From Lethocerus indicus (lineage: Eukaryota > Arthropoda > Insecta > Hemiptera > Belostomatidae), in NCBI GenBank assembly GCA_019843655.1, contig JACDQD010000004.1, positions 12,896,001-12,960,000 on the forward strand: a stretch of 64,000 nucleotides of DNA, given 5' to 3'. This document shows positions 12,301 to 24,764 of the stretch, piece after piece. Position 1 is the stretch's first letter. Every line of letters begins with the position of its first letter. The translations under genes and the position numbers were made by a program. The notes under the pieces are model-generated. The model had not been told where the DNA came from and ran no database searches. It saw only the letters and a program-made list of their open reading frames with translations.

Positions 12301-14520
12301 ACTTGCAGAGAGATTGAGAGTAGGGAGGATGGTTGAAAGAGGGAGGGGGGTTGGGATGGCGCTACACTGCAGGTTTTATTAACCAGACCGAAGTTACGCG
12401 TGTACCGAACTGCCTTAATATACTGGATAAGCGCCGAGATTACAAAGTATAACCACGGTCTAATTACAACGGGACTAATGAAACCAAAAAAAAATATTTT
12501 GATTTGATTCATTCCGGCACTCGGTAATTAATTTTCGACCCGAGCCTAACGACGCATGCATACAAATTCATGACCATGGATTCATTTGTTTTTTGAAATT
12601 AATAGTTTAATATTCAGCAGTTTCGGTACTGTTTCCATTTTTTTTTGTTTAGGGTCTGGTTCTCGTCATTTGTGCTGCGAACTATCGCGGAGTACGCTTT
12701 TCCCACGAATAAAAGGGACGTGGAAGCGTTTGCGCTATTAGCGGGAGGAACCATTCACGATGCAGTAGACCACTAAGCCGGGCTGGACCCGAGCCGCGGG
12801 CTTAGCCCGAGTTCTCCTTCAATTGCTCATTATCCCGCACCCACTTCCATTATCTAGCCCCGTCTCACCACTTATTGGTGGGTGGTTTCCTTTCATCCCC
12901 ACTCCCCTATTCGCCACAAACCAGTACCCGTTTGGGATTCTTGAATTCGTCTGACGCGTTCTTTTAGCAATGTAGTCAGGTATAGTGTCCTGTCACCACT
13001 GTCTATAAGCGTCTAGATCGATTTACTGCCATTTTACTAGTAGGATTCAACTGTCATCTGGCATTAGTCTCTACAGGCAATAATAGACATAAAGTTTGAT
13101 AAATTTCTCGGAGAGCGTAAAATAAATTTGCCGCTGACAGGAGGTCTAATTCGCAGCGAATTCATCGCTACATGATGTTGCCTTGCAGAAAAAGTTTTAC
13201 AGGCAAGAATTTTTCTTTTCAATTACTGTCTGTTTTATATCAAACCAGAAAGCATAGAATTTTACCATGGGAAAATTACGTAACATAAAAATAAAAATGA
13301 ATTAATTAATGTAGACTATGAATCGTATAAAGAACAGAGCGTATAATTTGTTTATTATACTTTTATATGATAATATCGTTTGATGGCTTTGTACGGTTAG
13401 GAGTAGTCGGCGAAAATCAATATAATCGATCTGGACCTAGTAACTTTTCTGAGTTTGCAGTAGTAACGCCTCGTCCTCGAGAATTGTTTGTTACTGGGCA
13501 AAGTGGACCGCAGCGGATAGCCGGAGGGTGGGTCGTCTATCCCCGTAGAACACTTCGGTTTCTAAATAATGAACAGTGCGGACGAGACCTGCGCTTAGTG
13601 CGGCCCCTACATAACTTTGTTGCAATAAGTTATAGTATAGTTGTAAATGAATTAGTCGGGGAGCCCGCCGGCAGGATGCCGGATGGGGCAATTACCTCCG
13701 TGGCCGGCTGAAGGTATACAGGAAGGCTGTGAATTTTTAAAAAATCTCCCTTAAAATTTTTCAATTTAACTTTCCAACACGGGAGTCTGAACTTAAAAGT
13801 GCTCAACTTAACTTCCCTCTCTAATAGTAAAAACGTGAAAATAATTAACGTGGTAATCATCAATAAAATTCCCAATTATTTAATAACATTTTAAATTAAG
13901 AATGTCGGGAATATAAATGTCGATTTTATCCCTGGACTTCCCTATTATAATGTCTGTTCCAGAATAAGAAATGCTCGCAGTGATTTAAAATACCTTATCC
14001 TGAAACCGAGCTATTTTAAAGTACGATAACCTACATAATTTTCCCGATGCAATAAATAATATTATAGAGTTATTCGTCCGGTAAACTCCTGGCTCCATAT
14101 TTCTTGGAATTATTTTCCCTCAATAAAGGGAGGAGCCCAATTCTAGTTGAATAAATCAGGTTGGGCAACTGTAAAGCTTGAGATAGGGCCTTATCGCCTA
14201 TTTAACTGTGACAGTCTAATCAGTTACTGGAGAAGTAGACTTGTTGGTAGTGGACGGTGGAGGAAGATAGGAGGAAGGTTTGTTGTGTAGCTTGGGTTAA
14301 TATGATAAGTGTTCAGGGCACCCTCTCTTACAGTGCTTTCAACCGCGTACCTCTCTCCCTGCCCGATACAACAGAATGGAACTTGAATTTTGAATAGAAC
14401 TTGCTCCGTCTTAGAAAGACTGAACTGACAACCCGAGTCAGACCCACATTGGCCCTATAGTAGGGTCGATCTCCGAAATGGTCCCATAAAAAAAAGGTTT
14501 ATTTAACTCTGGAATACGAA
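6301..14520. other. Non-coding stretch upstream of the GPCR exon
   Basis: I recognise no gene here. The open frames at 7166-7582, 9081-9494 and 13367-13711 have no recognisable domain. Notable content is the pyrimidine tract at 8379-8422, a TCAACTA/TAGTTGA hairpin near 8930-8950, AT-rich sequence around 9700-10520, and a purine-rich stretch near 12300-12355. If the receptor has an upstream exon or promoter, this is the first place to look. Confidence 0.5.
8379..8422 (+). repeat. (CT)n / polypyrimidine tract
   Basis: A run of CT dinucleotides at 8379-8394 passes into mixed C/T sequence without a purine until 8423. It ends in CCCAG and so resembles a strong splice acceptor tract. No coding frame follows that I can defend, so I call it low-complexity sequence only. 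Confidence 0.85.
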
Positions 14521-14720
14521 TTGTGAGAACGGGCCCACGGTAATGGCCGGTCCCATTTGCCGGGACAGGTCGTCCTTCCTTCTGACTTTTATTTGAATTT
14601 CTCCCACTCTCATTTGATACTATCCCCTAATAATTGTATTCCAAGGGTAGCGGAAAGCTCCCTCTTGGAAAAGCGGCGTTCTTGACACATTCAAAACTGT
14701 TAAAACCTCCCCTTTTTCAT
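14521..14720 (+). repeat. Duplicated ~200-bp block, copy 2 (paired with 2941-3140)
   Basis: Second copy of the block described at 2941-3140. The first half is almost collinear, and both copies keep the AATTTCTCCCA and CCCTAATAATT motifs. This copy has about 10 extra bases between the AAGGGT block and the GCGGCGTTC block. A short (TA)n tract begins about 30 bases downstream. The copies are 11.6 kb apart and on opposite sides of the receptor exon. Confidence 0.75.
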
Positions 14721-14750
14721 GAGTCAGCACATTAAGACGAGTATATACGT

Positions 14751-14772
14751 ATATATATATATATATATATAT
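14751..14772. repeat. (AT)n microsatellite, 22 bp
   Basis: Uninterrupted AT dinucleotides, preceded by the broken tract GTATATACGT. Confidence 0.9.
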
Positions 14773-16824
14773 GGAAATTTTTCTGGTATTCAAAACGGTG
14801 AAAATAAATTTTCTCGGTTTTATGGCAGAAATACAGAAAAAGGAATACAGAAAACAGCAAGAATTATGTCCTCCTGGCCAAACTGTTACCTTAGATCTTT
14901 ACTATTATATGTGGAAATTGTTGTCACTGGATCATCCGACGCTAGGAATTTTTAAAACTGAACGGATTCATAATGACACGGGTTGAAATATGCGACCGCG
15001 ATGTGGTTGGCGCAGTGAGGGGGTGGAGAAACTTGCGCCTTATAACCTGATAATGGTTTAGACTTCCATAAAACCGCTTTATCGGCCGTTTACCGCGCCG
15101 CTCGCGCATAATGCTCAGTCTAGGCCTCCTATAAAATGAATCGTTAAACCGTTTAACTGTCTCGAGGCCTCCGGGTCAGAGAGGGAATGGGCAGGGGGAA
15201 AGAGTTATGCAGCGTCCCTGTCTGGAATTAATTAAAACCCGTCCCACTGAGATTATAGGCCTGGTTTAGCTCCTCACCTCCTAACACTTATGCTTTCCAA
15301 TTATTCTGTGTGCACCTGTCTGTATTCTGGCATTGCACTTCAAAATACGGTATAATACAATTTCACTATCGGTTGACGATTTCATTTATACATCCGAAGA
15401 TTTTAACTCGTTCGAGATAGTGAGAGATATATTTTCTAAATTATGGACTCAGTTGAACCTACAAAACTACTTTAACTACCTACTTTAAATCGTTTAATAA
15501 AGCGTATCGAAATTAAGTCTAATTGAAGAACGATTTTAGTATTAGGATTAAATTTTTCGCTGCACTCTGAATGACCAATTCGAACAATTATAAAAATGAC
15601 TCTCCTTGTAAAGTCGACACTCAAAATCGATGATTCATCCTTTCGAAAGTAAAATAATATTCAAACTCAATCAGGCCGTCCGAAATGGAATATGTAAATT
15701 CGTTGGGAACTTTTCCTCCAGTACTTTCAAGCTGCGGTGCTCAAATTGTTGCCAGTCAGGCTGGCTGTTGAGGCGAGCACAAAAAAGGGGCGGGAGGAAA
15801 AAATCAAATAAGCAAACGACTGGCCAAGAGCTTAATGGACAGACTTCTGAGAAAGCTGAGAGTTATTGCCAAAAGTTATTAATTCACTTTTCTGTGCCCG
15901 CGAGGCGCTCTACCAGTAGCTTTCCATAATTTATATCTAGAGTATTTACCAGCGACTCCGCCTCCGGCCCCTTCCGAATACGGATATTGCTGCAAGTACC
16001 ACAATTTAAAAAAAAAACACTGCAACTTTAAACTAAATCCGGGAAATTTGTGCTAGCCTCTTTGTTGTGTCGGTGCTCAGAGGTGGTGCTTCAATTACTT
16101 TACGAAATGTCCTGTTCGGCTCAAACTGAAGGCTCACTCTCTACAACTATTTTTGGATCTATTTTTGAAAGTGTACCGAAGAGACTTCACCATTGTGAGT
16201 TCTCCCCCGTCCATACTTCACTTTCAACTGCAGATAAAAGTGCAATCGGGACTTTCCTCCTGCGCCCATTACACCCCTCTCCGTCCTTTTGTTATCGTTG
16301 ATTCGAAGTCCAGGGTGGAATGAAAATGACGATAGTAGAGGTGGGTAAGTTTATTAATAACCGGATAATTATTCCTTCATTTTAATTGGAAAAGACCCTT
16401 CGCTATACTTTGTGTAATAATTCGAACAGTTACTTTCAGAGGACACTTGAACCACAGGGGCGTTCCGCTCTAGGCGAGGATTAATCGAGGAACGAATTCC
16501 CCCCACACCCAATCACTTGCAGTTTATTCTCTCAAAATAAATGAATCTACGAGTGAAATCTTGAAGATAGTTATTATTTCTAGTTGCCAACTGTATATGT
16601 GCAATTGATTATTTTTAATCAAATTGCTTTTTCTATATTGCATGTTAGTTTGTAATAAAATGTCTCACATATGTTTATTTTTCTTAGATTTATAAAAATG
16701 GATTGATTCAATTTTAAAACTTATGCTACAATGGTTCGAGAACCACATGAGCAGGCTCCGCACTTACGCCTAGATGTTCTATCGATAGTGATGTTCTATT
16801 TTCGTAGTTATATTTTTGTTTATA
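14773..16824. other. Non-coding stretch
   Basis: No gene recognised. The region around 15060-15250 is richer in GC and CpG than its surroundings, and the open frames at 15630-15929 and 16050-16301 match nothing I know. AT-rich sequence near 16560-16720 leads into the tandem array. Confidence 0.45.
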
Positions 16825-17141
16825 CGGCGTTTCTGACACTAACCCGCCATATCCGTTTAGTATTACAAGTTTAACGGCGCTTCCGATACTAACCCGCCAA
16901 GCCGGTTTCAATTACTACTGTGAGTGCGCCTTTGATACTAACCCGCCAAATCGTTTCAGTGCATCAATGACGGCGCTTCTGATACTAACCCGTTAAATCG
17001 TTTCAATTTCAATTATTACGGAGCTCCTGATACTAACCCTCGAAACCGGTTTCAATTACAACTGTGACGACGCTTCTGATACTAACCCACCAAATTGATT
17101 AGGTATTACAACTGCATCGGTGCTTCCGATACTAACTCGCG
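16825..17141 (+). repeat. Degenerate tandem array, 7 units of ~49 bp, core GATACTAACCCGCC
   Basis: Seven units carry the phrase GGCGCTTCTGATACTAACCC or a close variant. The AACCC position of each unit falls at 16841, 16891, 16940, 16987, 17035, 17084 and 17134, giving spacings of 50, 49, 47, 48, 49 and 50. Between cores most units share a second conserved stretch like CGGTTTCAATTACAACTGTG. The spacing drifts and most units carry substitutions, so the array is old. The core is better conserved than the linker, which could mean selection or just a shared origin. No long open frame runs through it, so a repeat protein is unlikely. Confidence 0.88.
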
Positions 17142-20100
17142 TCTGTTGCTACTGTGGCTGTGCGATCAGCTCGGGTTATTATTCACTGCTGGTCGTCGGG
17201 TCGATTCCAGCTGGCATTATATTGTGCCTTGTCCAGTTCAAGGAGTTTAGACTGCATACAGGCACGGACTAATGCTCTTGTAAAGAAATAGAACAGTTTT
17301 ATTTTATCATATCAAGTATCAGATTCATCAATTTCTAATCCGCAGTCAGGTGGGATGACTGTAGAAGCAGAATCGATGGCATTTTTGATCACAAAGTTGT
17401 GAATCAAATTTTGCCTGTAGTATAGAACAGTTGTTCTCTACTGAATGTTGAAATCTTTGCAGACCATAAGGAGAAGTGGAAAAGTCAGTGTGCCCGAAGT
17501 TCTCTTGACACAGTCCAGTGATATCGGGTGCCAGGAAAACCTGCATTTGCTGGAGTAACAAGCCTGTAGGAAAAAGGGAAAGCATTGCTCCCCAGTGGAG
17601 CTTTCTTACGAAATCTACCTCGGGGGAGGAAGGACAAAAAAACAACAAAAAATTGCGTGCACTAAGACACGGTTCATAAAGCTGAACTACTAACGTCGCA
17701 TTTTCGTGTTAGTTTTCCCCTGGCCTCGATGCAGATAAAACTTGAGCGTTTCTGGAGGACCCGTTCAAGCACATCTCGTCCAGTGGGCCAATTCCTCCGA
17801 GCCGTTTTATTTTATCGACCAGATTTTTCCCCCGGGTACTTACTTCCCCATTCTTTTCCTCTTTAGCGACTCCTCGGATCAGTTGGGTCCTTAGCACTTG
17901 ACTCTTAATGTCGTGCGAAACGCTAATATTGTAATCGCGAAAGTTGGTTGCTCCTATTAAATGTTTTTCATATTTCCGGATGTTTTTCGTCAGCCACTTA
18001 TTTCCAGTATTAGTTCCGCGACGTCGGTAGCAGACTAAACCAAGGGGAGCCCTAGTTGAAGAGAGAATTAACGTTGGTACTGGAACTGAGTCAGATCGTT
18101 CAAAACTGGGAAGAATCCCGGACAGACAGCTGCTGCCAGAGCCAGCACGCTACAGTACTACTTCATATCATATACTTTTTATAATAAAAAATTTCATCTT
18201 CATTAAATCTATTGTAAATCAAACACATTGAGTTGTCATGAACAGTTTTCACAATTGCTTAAGCGCAATCGTTTAAGGCGAGACGAGACGAGATAGAATA
18301 TCGCAGGATAGCCGATTTCAGAAAAACAAATCTCCATATTCTTGGCGTAAATAGTGAATGTAAGACATAAACTACAAAATATACTTAGAAAAGTAATATT
18401 CCAATGGCTTCAAGACCGTTAATTGCAGATCGTATCCAGGAACTGAACTACTTGTATGAATCCCAATAAAGGACTGATAAGTATCTTAAAACGAAATACC
18501 TATTCTCAATAGTCAAGTCTTTGATATGGTAAAAAGTCTTAAAGAAAAGCAAAATTAAAAGTTCAGAATTTCGATTATGACCAACCGTGTTGTCGAAACC
18601 GTTGCGTGACTGCGTTCAGTTCAGTAGCTGGTTCCTGACAACGTATTTCGGTAGACCCTCGAGCATTTTGCCGACAGCGATTTAATATTAACGACACTTA
18701 AGCAGATGCAGTTTTATGAAATGGGGCCTGCATTAATGCCGTAAGGCGCGTGTAGCTGTAATAAGGCTGTTGCAGGGAGAAAATGCAGATCCGAACTGAA
18801 ATATTCGCCTCTAACTGCCGCTGAAAACTGTTATTATAATCATTGTCAGACAGATTTAACTTTCAAATGAATTCCTCCCTTGCCCACCGTTCACTGGCCA
18901 TACTGTGTTTGTTTTCGTGATACAATTGCGCCATTGTATATAATTTGAACAGTTCGAGAAATCTGAATTTAAAATGCGATGATAATTTATCGCATTAAAC
19001 GGTGAAATCTGAAAGGCTCAAGTTTTATTTTACAAAGCACGAAAAATCTTCGCTATTTCAAATGCATCATTATTCGATAACAGTCTAGTGACGCTCCTTA
19101 CGGCTCTCAGTCTGGTACCATCCAGTAAGTCACCGACACGATATACGTATCTAGACGTGTCTAGCTTAGGATCCTGTAGACAACTAGTTAAAAGCGGTAT
19201 GAGAGAAATCGTATTTAGAAAATGCTGCACTGGGGAATCGACTAGAACAAATCCTAGTACTCTATTGCTAGCTTTCATTCAGACTATTTAAAGATAAAGT
19301 AACAAAGCGTTAGCTTTTCGGCTTTTCCGGGGGTCGACTGCTTACAAACCGGATACATGAAATCGGCCGGCGATAATTCCAGTATAATTATATCGGATTA
19401 GGTTATAATTATAGTGAGTATAAGTAGTGTGTGTTGTGCCATTGGGAGTGTGCGGGCGGCAGTTAATCCTAAGGCCACCAATTAGGGGGTGGGTCACGTC
19501 CGCGTCTACTCCGAAGTGGCGTCACCCCCGGCGGCCCGGCCCCCTTGAGTTAACGCCTACTTAACAGCCAACCTCGGGACCGTAATTGCGCGTCTCTCGT
19601 ATTAAGTTGGAGCTCGACTTGGCAACACCCCCTCCCCACCGCGCCACAATATGCGATAATTGGATCATTCCGATGCCAGTCCGAGACCTCCGTCTAAAGC
19701 TCGGTACGCCCGTGTGTTCAGTTGTCACCTAACCGTCATAACAAGCAGCGTGCGATTCCACAATGCCTTCCACCCCCTAAATATTCCACCCTCTTGGAGC
19801 TTTGCAGGGTTAAGAAGAGCACCGCTGCTAAACTAATTCCTTGTATGGACAGATAGAAAAGAAGCCTCAATGTATAAAATATCAGATTGAATCCAACTAT
19901 TCCTATCCGGGCTTCTACGAAGGAATTTTACCAATTCTGATGAGCAAAATATAGTTCATAATCCTCCTGAAAATTAGATCAATTAACTTCGGCATTCCAA
20001 AATGTGTTCGTTAATTCCATTTACTCAGGCATTGGCGTTGCAGGCTTGTAACAAGAAATAATTACTGAAGTTTGGACTATTAACTAAAAGAATTAGAGGG

Positions 20101-20377
20101 GGCTCGAAATTGTCAGTAGAATGTTTCGAACAAGATAGGCTCAAAGGGATTGTCGAGGGGAATCCATTTTAGTGTGTTCGATAAAAGCGTGCGGGAGATA
20201 ACGCGGCGCTGACACTAAACCCTCATGACACCTGGGTGCGGCGGGTTAGATTTGGAAAATTGTTTAAAATGTTGCGGTCCTATTGAATTAGTAATCTAAA
20301 TTGGGGGAAATAACTGGCCCCCGACAATTTAATACCCCTCTGCGGAACCATTTAGTGATTATATTAAGTATAATTTG

Positions 20378-20407
20378 CATCGGTGTGTAATGCCATCGGT
20401 GTGTAAT
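20378..20407 (+). repeat. Short tandem duplication (16-bp unit, about two copies)
   Basis: CATCGGTGTGTAAT occurs at 20378-20391 and again at 20394-20407, separated by GC. This is a simple local duplication with no evident function. Confidence 0.85.
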
Positions 20408-23400
20408 TTTCGGTTTTAGGAGTTTCAGTTTCTGATATTGAATATGAGAATAATTTATAGTATTGCATTGTTACAACATAATTTATATTAATTACCCATC
20501 TAAAAATTTCCATGGTATATTTCTATTAACGCATACGCTCTAGGAACATCTGATACCAGTGCCCACCACGAGGAAGGTCACGTATCGAAGAAATGGTATT
20601 ACGAAACCGGTAAAATTCTGGAATGTAATGAATATTAGATAAATAGAGTGTTGTTGGCCAATATTTTGTTGTGTAGAGGATACATGTAATATGTAAGTTA
20701 GCGACAGTGCAGACAAAGGTAATAAGGAACTATTTTTACAGAACAGAGGATACGTTCTTAGAAGTTGCCCTTTTATTTCAACATCGGCTACAAGTTGGAG
20801 GGCCATCAAAGAGGGCATTTTAATCCCCCGCCTCCATATACCTGCGTTTAGCCATATCCCACTACCCATTGTATTATATCGTATAAAAGGTTACGAGAAT
20901 AAAGGAGAAGAAAGTTCTAGACGATGTCGAGTTAGTCGCCAGTCGTGCGCTTCAGAACATATTTCTGTGTTATTTATTATTCAGTGTTTAAACCATTCCT
21001 CCAAACCATTTATGAATGTAGGCCCCTGGAAAATGAGTAAAAAGAAATTTTAAAGATTTTGGTACTCCATAGCATATACTGGTACCTCATAAAATGTTCA
21101 CTCCTAGTATTTGTCTCGCTGTTTAAAATTAATTAAAGTCTAATAAATAGAATAATATAGTATTAATATTATGAAATCCATAAATTATTATCAACCTGTT
21201 CTGTAGAGGCTAGCTCAGAGCCGCAGGGGGTTTCGACTCAAGTCGGTTGAAAATGGAGCGACGGCGCTCGCATAACTAACAATAATTCCGTAATTCCTCC
21301 CTCCCTTCTGCGGCTTTGGAGCTGTTTATTACTTTAATAATAGAAATGCTTAAATGACGAGAGAGAGAGATAGAGAGAAGAGAGAGGGCCCAAAATGAAT
21401 GGGCTTAATTGGATCCAAGTTTCAATTAAAATAAACACTCGCGGCTCTGTTGAAGCCCCAAGTACCGCCTTTCCAATAGGCCCCCAGGCACAAAGGTCTC
21501 CCTACTTAACCGGTTATACCAGGCAGTTGGACTTCTTCCTCCCTCGTTTCCGAATGCAATATTACTACTGTTGTTAACAGAAATACTCCGCCCCCCGTTT
21601 AAATTATAATCCTATTTGGAATAACAATGAACTTCCCTTTATGTGGAATGGGTATTTGGAAGATTCACGCCTTACTTGGACTGAATAATAATAATAATAT
21701 TATTGTGTTTATAACCGAGTATATTCCCCCTTCGCTCGTGCTAATACACGGAGCTTCATTAAGCTAATTCAGATAGAATTCGAAGCAACTTCTAATATTG
21801 AGGTTGGAGTGTGGATTACAGAATTCGGGATACGGTTTAGTCTAATGTTTATTTATACAGTTCTGGTTAGATATTGATAACAGTTTGAGTGTAATTTTTC
21901 ATTTTTCATTTACTGATTTTAATTGAAATGTGCTTAAAGACGTTGGTTTCTTCGTTAGACATTTGGAAACACAGAAAGCGTAACGTGCGTTACTTAAAAC
22001 GTGCTTATTCATTAAAAACACTGAGAACAATGCATCTCTTAACGGCCGACACTTCACTTGAGTGGGTACTCGCCAGTTTCACTGTTACCAACAATGAAAT
22101 GCAACATACTCCTCTAATGTAGCGATTCGACATTCGAAATTGGAATGGCTCAACGCCCGAAACAATGAGCCTTTCAAAGATGTAAAACGCGCCGTTAGTG
22201 AATACCAACGAATTTCTGACTAACAATTATATTTTCCTACATTTTTATTGTTCTTTTGAATCCTACGTTCTCATTCTTTACGCAATTAATATAATTTTTA
22301 TAATAGTGTCCTACATTTTGTATTTATTTACTAAATGGGGTACTAGTAATTTGAGCGAGTGGAAAATACTTGAATCCCAATGTAAATCCCAATGGATGTG
22401 ATGTGAGGAAAGCTAGAACCATATACTTGGCCACCACTTCCATTACAAGTGACGATGTGGACTTCGTAGGAATGTATGAATTCGTACTATGAGAGCATAG
22501 ACCATAATAACTTTCATGCTGCCTGTTTGGTGTTCGGCTGATGGTCTGGAATATCATCGCCCTTCTTGCTGTGTCCATTCCTCTCTCGACGATTTGTATA
22601 TAATATATACACCAATAGCGCGGTGGTGGAATGTGGAGGATGCTTAATCGCAATTCAATATACACAAATTTGACTAAAATTGTCTGCCGGTTACTGACAA
22701 GGGCATGAAATCGAAACGTGCCTAACCTAGTTTAGTAAGTGCCGTATTGGAGGTTTGACATATAAAACCGTATTCAGTAGGCCGGGGCCGGGGCTTAGAA
22801 GGTGTCATCGAAGGGAGCCTAATCTCCTTTTTGCGGTGGCCGCCATTACGGTCGGATCAGATTGCGATGAGCTAGCCCGGGATTAGGGGTTGAATGCGAG
22901 ACAGTCAGTGTTGATAACCGGCGTACCGTTATTCTGATAACCGGACATTGTCAACCGACAGCCGGTATTAGATCCTCCTATTCGATAACGTTCTATTGCT
23001 TCAATACCGGCCGCCATTGTCCAACAAACCGATTGGGGCCTATCCTATTAACCTGTATCAAATACTGGACAAATTCCTCGTTTAGTGTGTACTACTTGCT
23101 AACGTCAATTCGTTATTAACGTTGAAATTGATTCGCCGAAAATAAATTCGGCTTGTCACGATCGTAATTCACATTGCAACGCAATGAAAGAAAGAATTGT
23201 CGAATGTACCTGGATGGATTAATTTTAGATTAAGCTCCAATAACATTGGCTTATAATCTCAATAGGTGACAACCTACTATTCTGACAACTACTATGACTA
23301 CTAAGAACCGCGATAAATAACGATCACTCTATTTCTGCAATATAACAAAATAACAATTATTATTGTACGCGAAAATGAATCTGTAACAATTTCAGACATC

Positions 23401-24716
23401 CGTCTACACTCTGTGCAGTTTACAGCCGAAATGCTCAGGTTAACTCACAAATTGATAGACAGAATGTAGAAACCCGTCTAGAGTAGGTCAGTGATTGGAC
23501 CTTATGAACCTTGGATATTGCAGTCTCGTGGGGCCGGAAACATGTATGTTAGGTCTGTTACTAACGTGGTATTATCGTATGAACGAACTGCATAAATAAG
23601 GCAAATGTTTAATATTGGATTGGGAGTGTTCTCACCCATGATATTAATTCCGTGTTGGTAATTGGAATAACAAAGAGACATATCCGGCACGAAAATTTTT
23701 ACTAGCAGAAAAAAAAGACTAGGCAGTCATCGTTTTTCCGGCTGGTATAAAAAAAAAACTACCGCCACTGTAGCATTTCCTTTTTGAAGAGACAAAAAAC
23801 ATCATAACGAACGTCATTTGCGTTTTAAAACGAATATTTTACTTTGATGTCCTCGTCCTTCAAACAACCACATTCATCAATTCTGATATTCTGAGGGAAC
23901 TACCGCCGGGAACAAGAGAACAAGTCGAAACAAACCGACCTCTATTTGTTCTGTTGAAACCGCGACAAGTATGGCTCAAACATAGAGTATAAACTGATTA
24001 TATATGTACATTAATACAACTATTTTTGGACTACTACGGCAGCAATATTAAACGGATAGTAATGAATAGAAAGATTCTCTTCTTTATTTGGTTAAAATCC
24101 AAGAACGTTTGTAAATTCACCTCCTAATAACCTACAGTTTACGCGATGTGTGCTATGCATACCCACAACTAGGTTATATCAACGTGGTCATCCGGTTTAT
24201 TTACATTCAAATATCAAGTTACATATCCTCGAGTGGGTCTGAAGTGAAGGGGGCTGTACAATGTGTTCAACTGTCTGTTGTGTCGAGTGTACGCGTCTGC
24301 GTGTGTATGCGTGCGTGCGTGGTGTGAGGGGAGGAGTACTCGGCCAATATTTGGAGAGAACAAATGTTAGTCGCCGTTGCACGGAATGGTGGCGGGGGGT
24401 GGGTAAGGGGAAGGGGGCGCTTCGGAGCCGGAGAGCAGTGTCCCGGTTGGCCCTCTACAAATATTGACAAAATAGACAAGAGAGGGCGGAGACGGGCGCG
24501 GACAACGAGAACGATCACTATCAGGATCACGAGCACGAGCACGATCACTAGCGCGAGTACTGGACGCGTCCACCGACAATAATTCGACGGGGAGTTCAAT
24601 TTGATAAGACACGGGAACACAGCAGCAGTAACCTTCAATAGCTGATTTGCCCGTACGAATCACCCACAACCTGTCCTCGTTATCCGATGCCCTACTTTGC
24701 AAAGGAGGCCAAGTAA

Positions 24717-24764
24717 TGCGGGTTAGTATAGTTCAGGTGTGCTCTCTTAATTGCGGGTTAGTAT
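24717..24764 (-). repeat. Two inverted copies of the array core
   Basis: TGCGGGTTAGTAT occurs at 24717-24729 and 24752-24764, 35 bp apart. Its reverse complement ATACTAACCCGCA matches the ATACTAACCCGC core of the array at 16825-17141. The linker between the two does not match the array linker, so only the core is shared. Confidence 0.7.

Noticed and set aside
16825..17141. Array as a CRISPR
   Set aside because: The repeats are degenerate, the spacers are themselves similar to each other, and the host is evidently eukaryotic.
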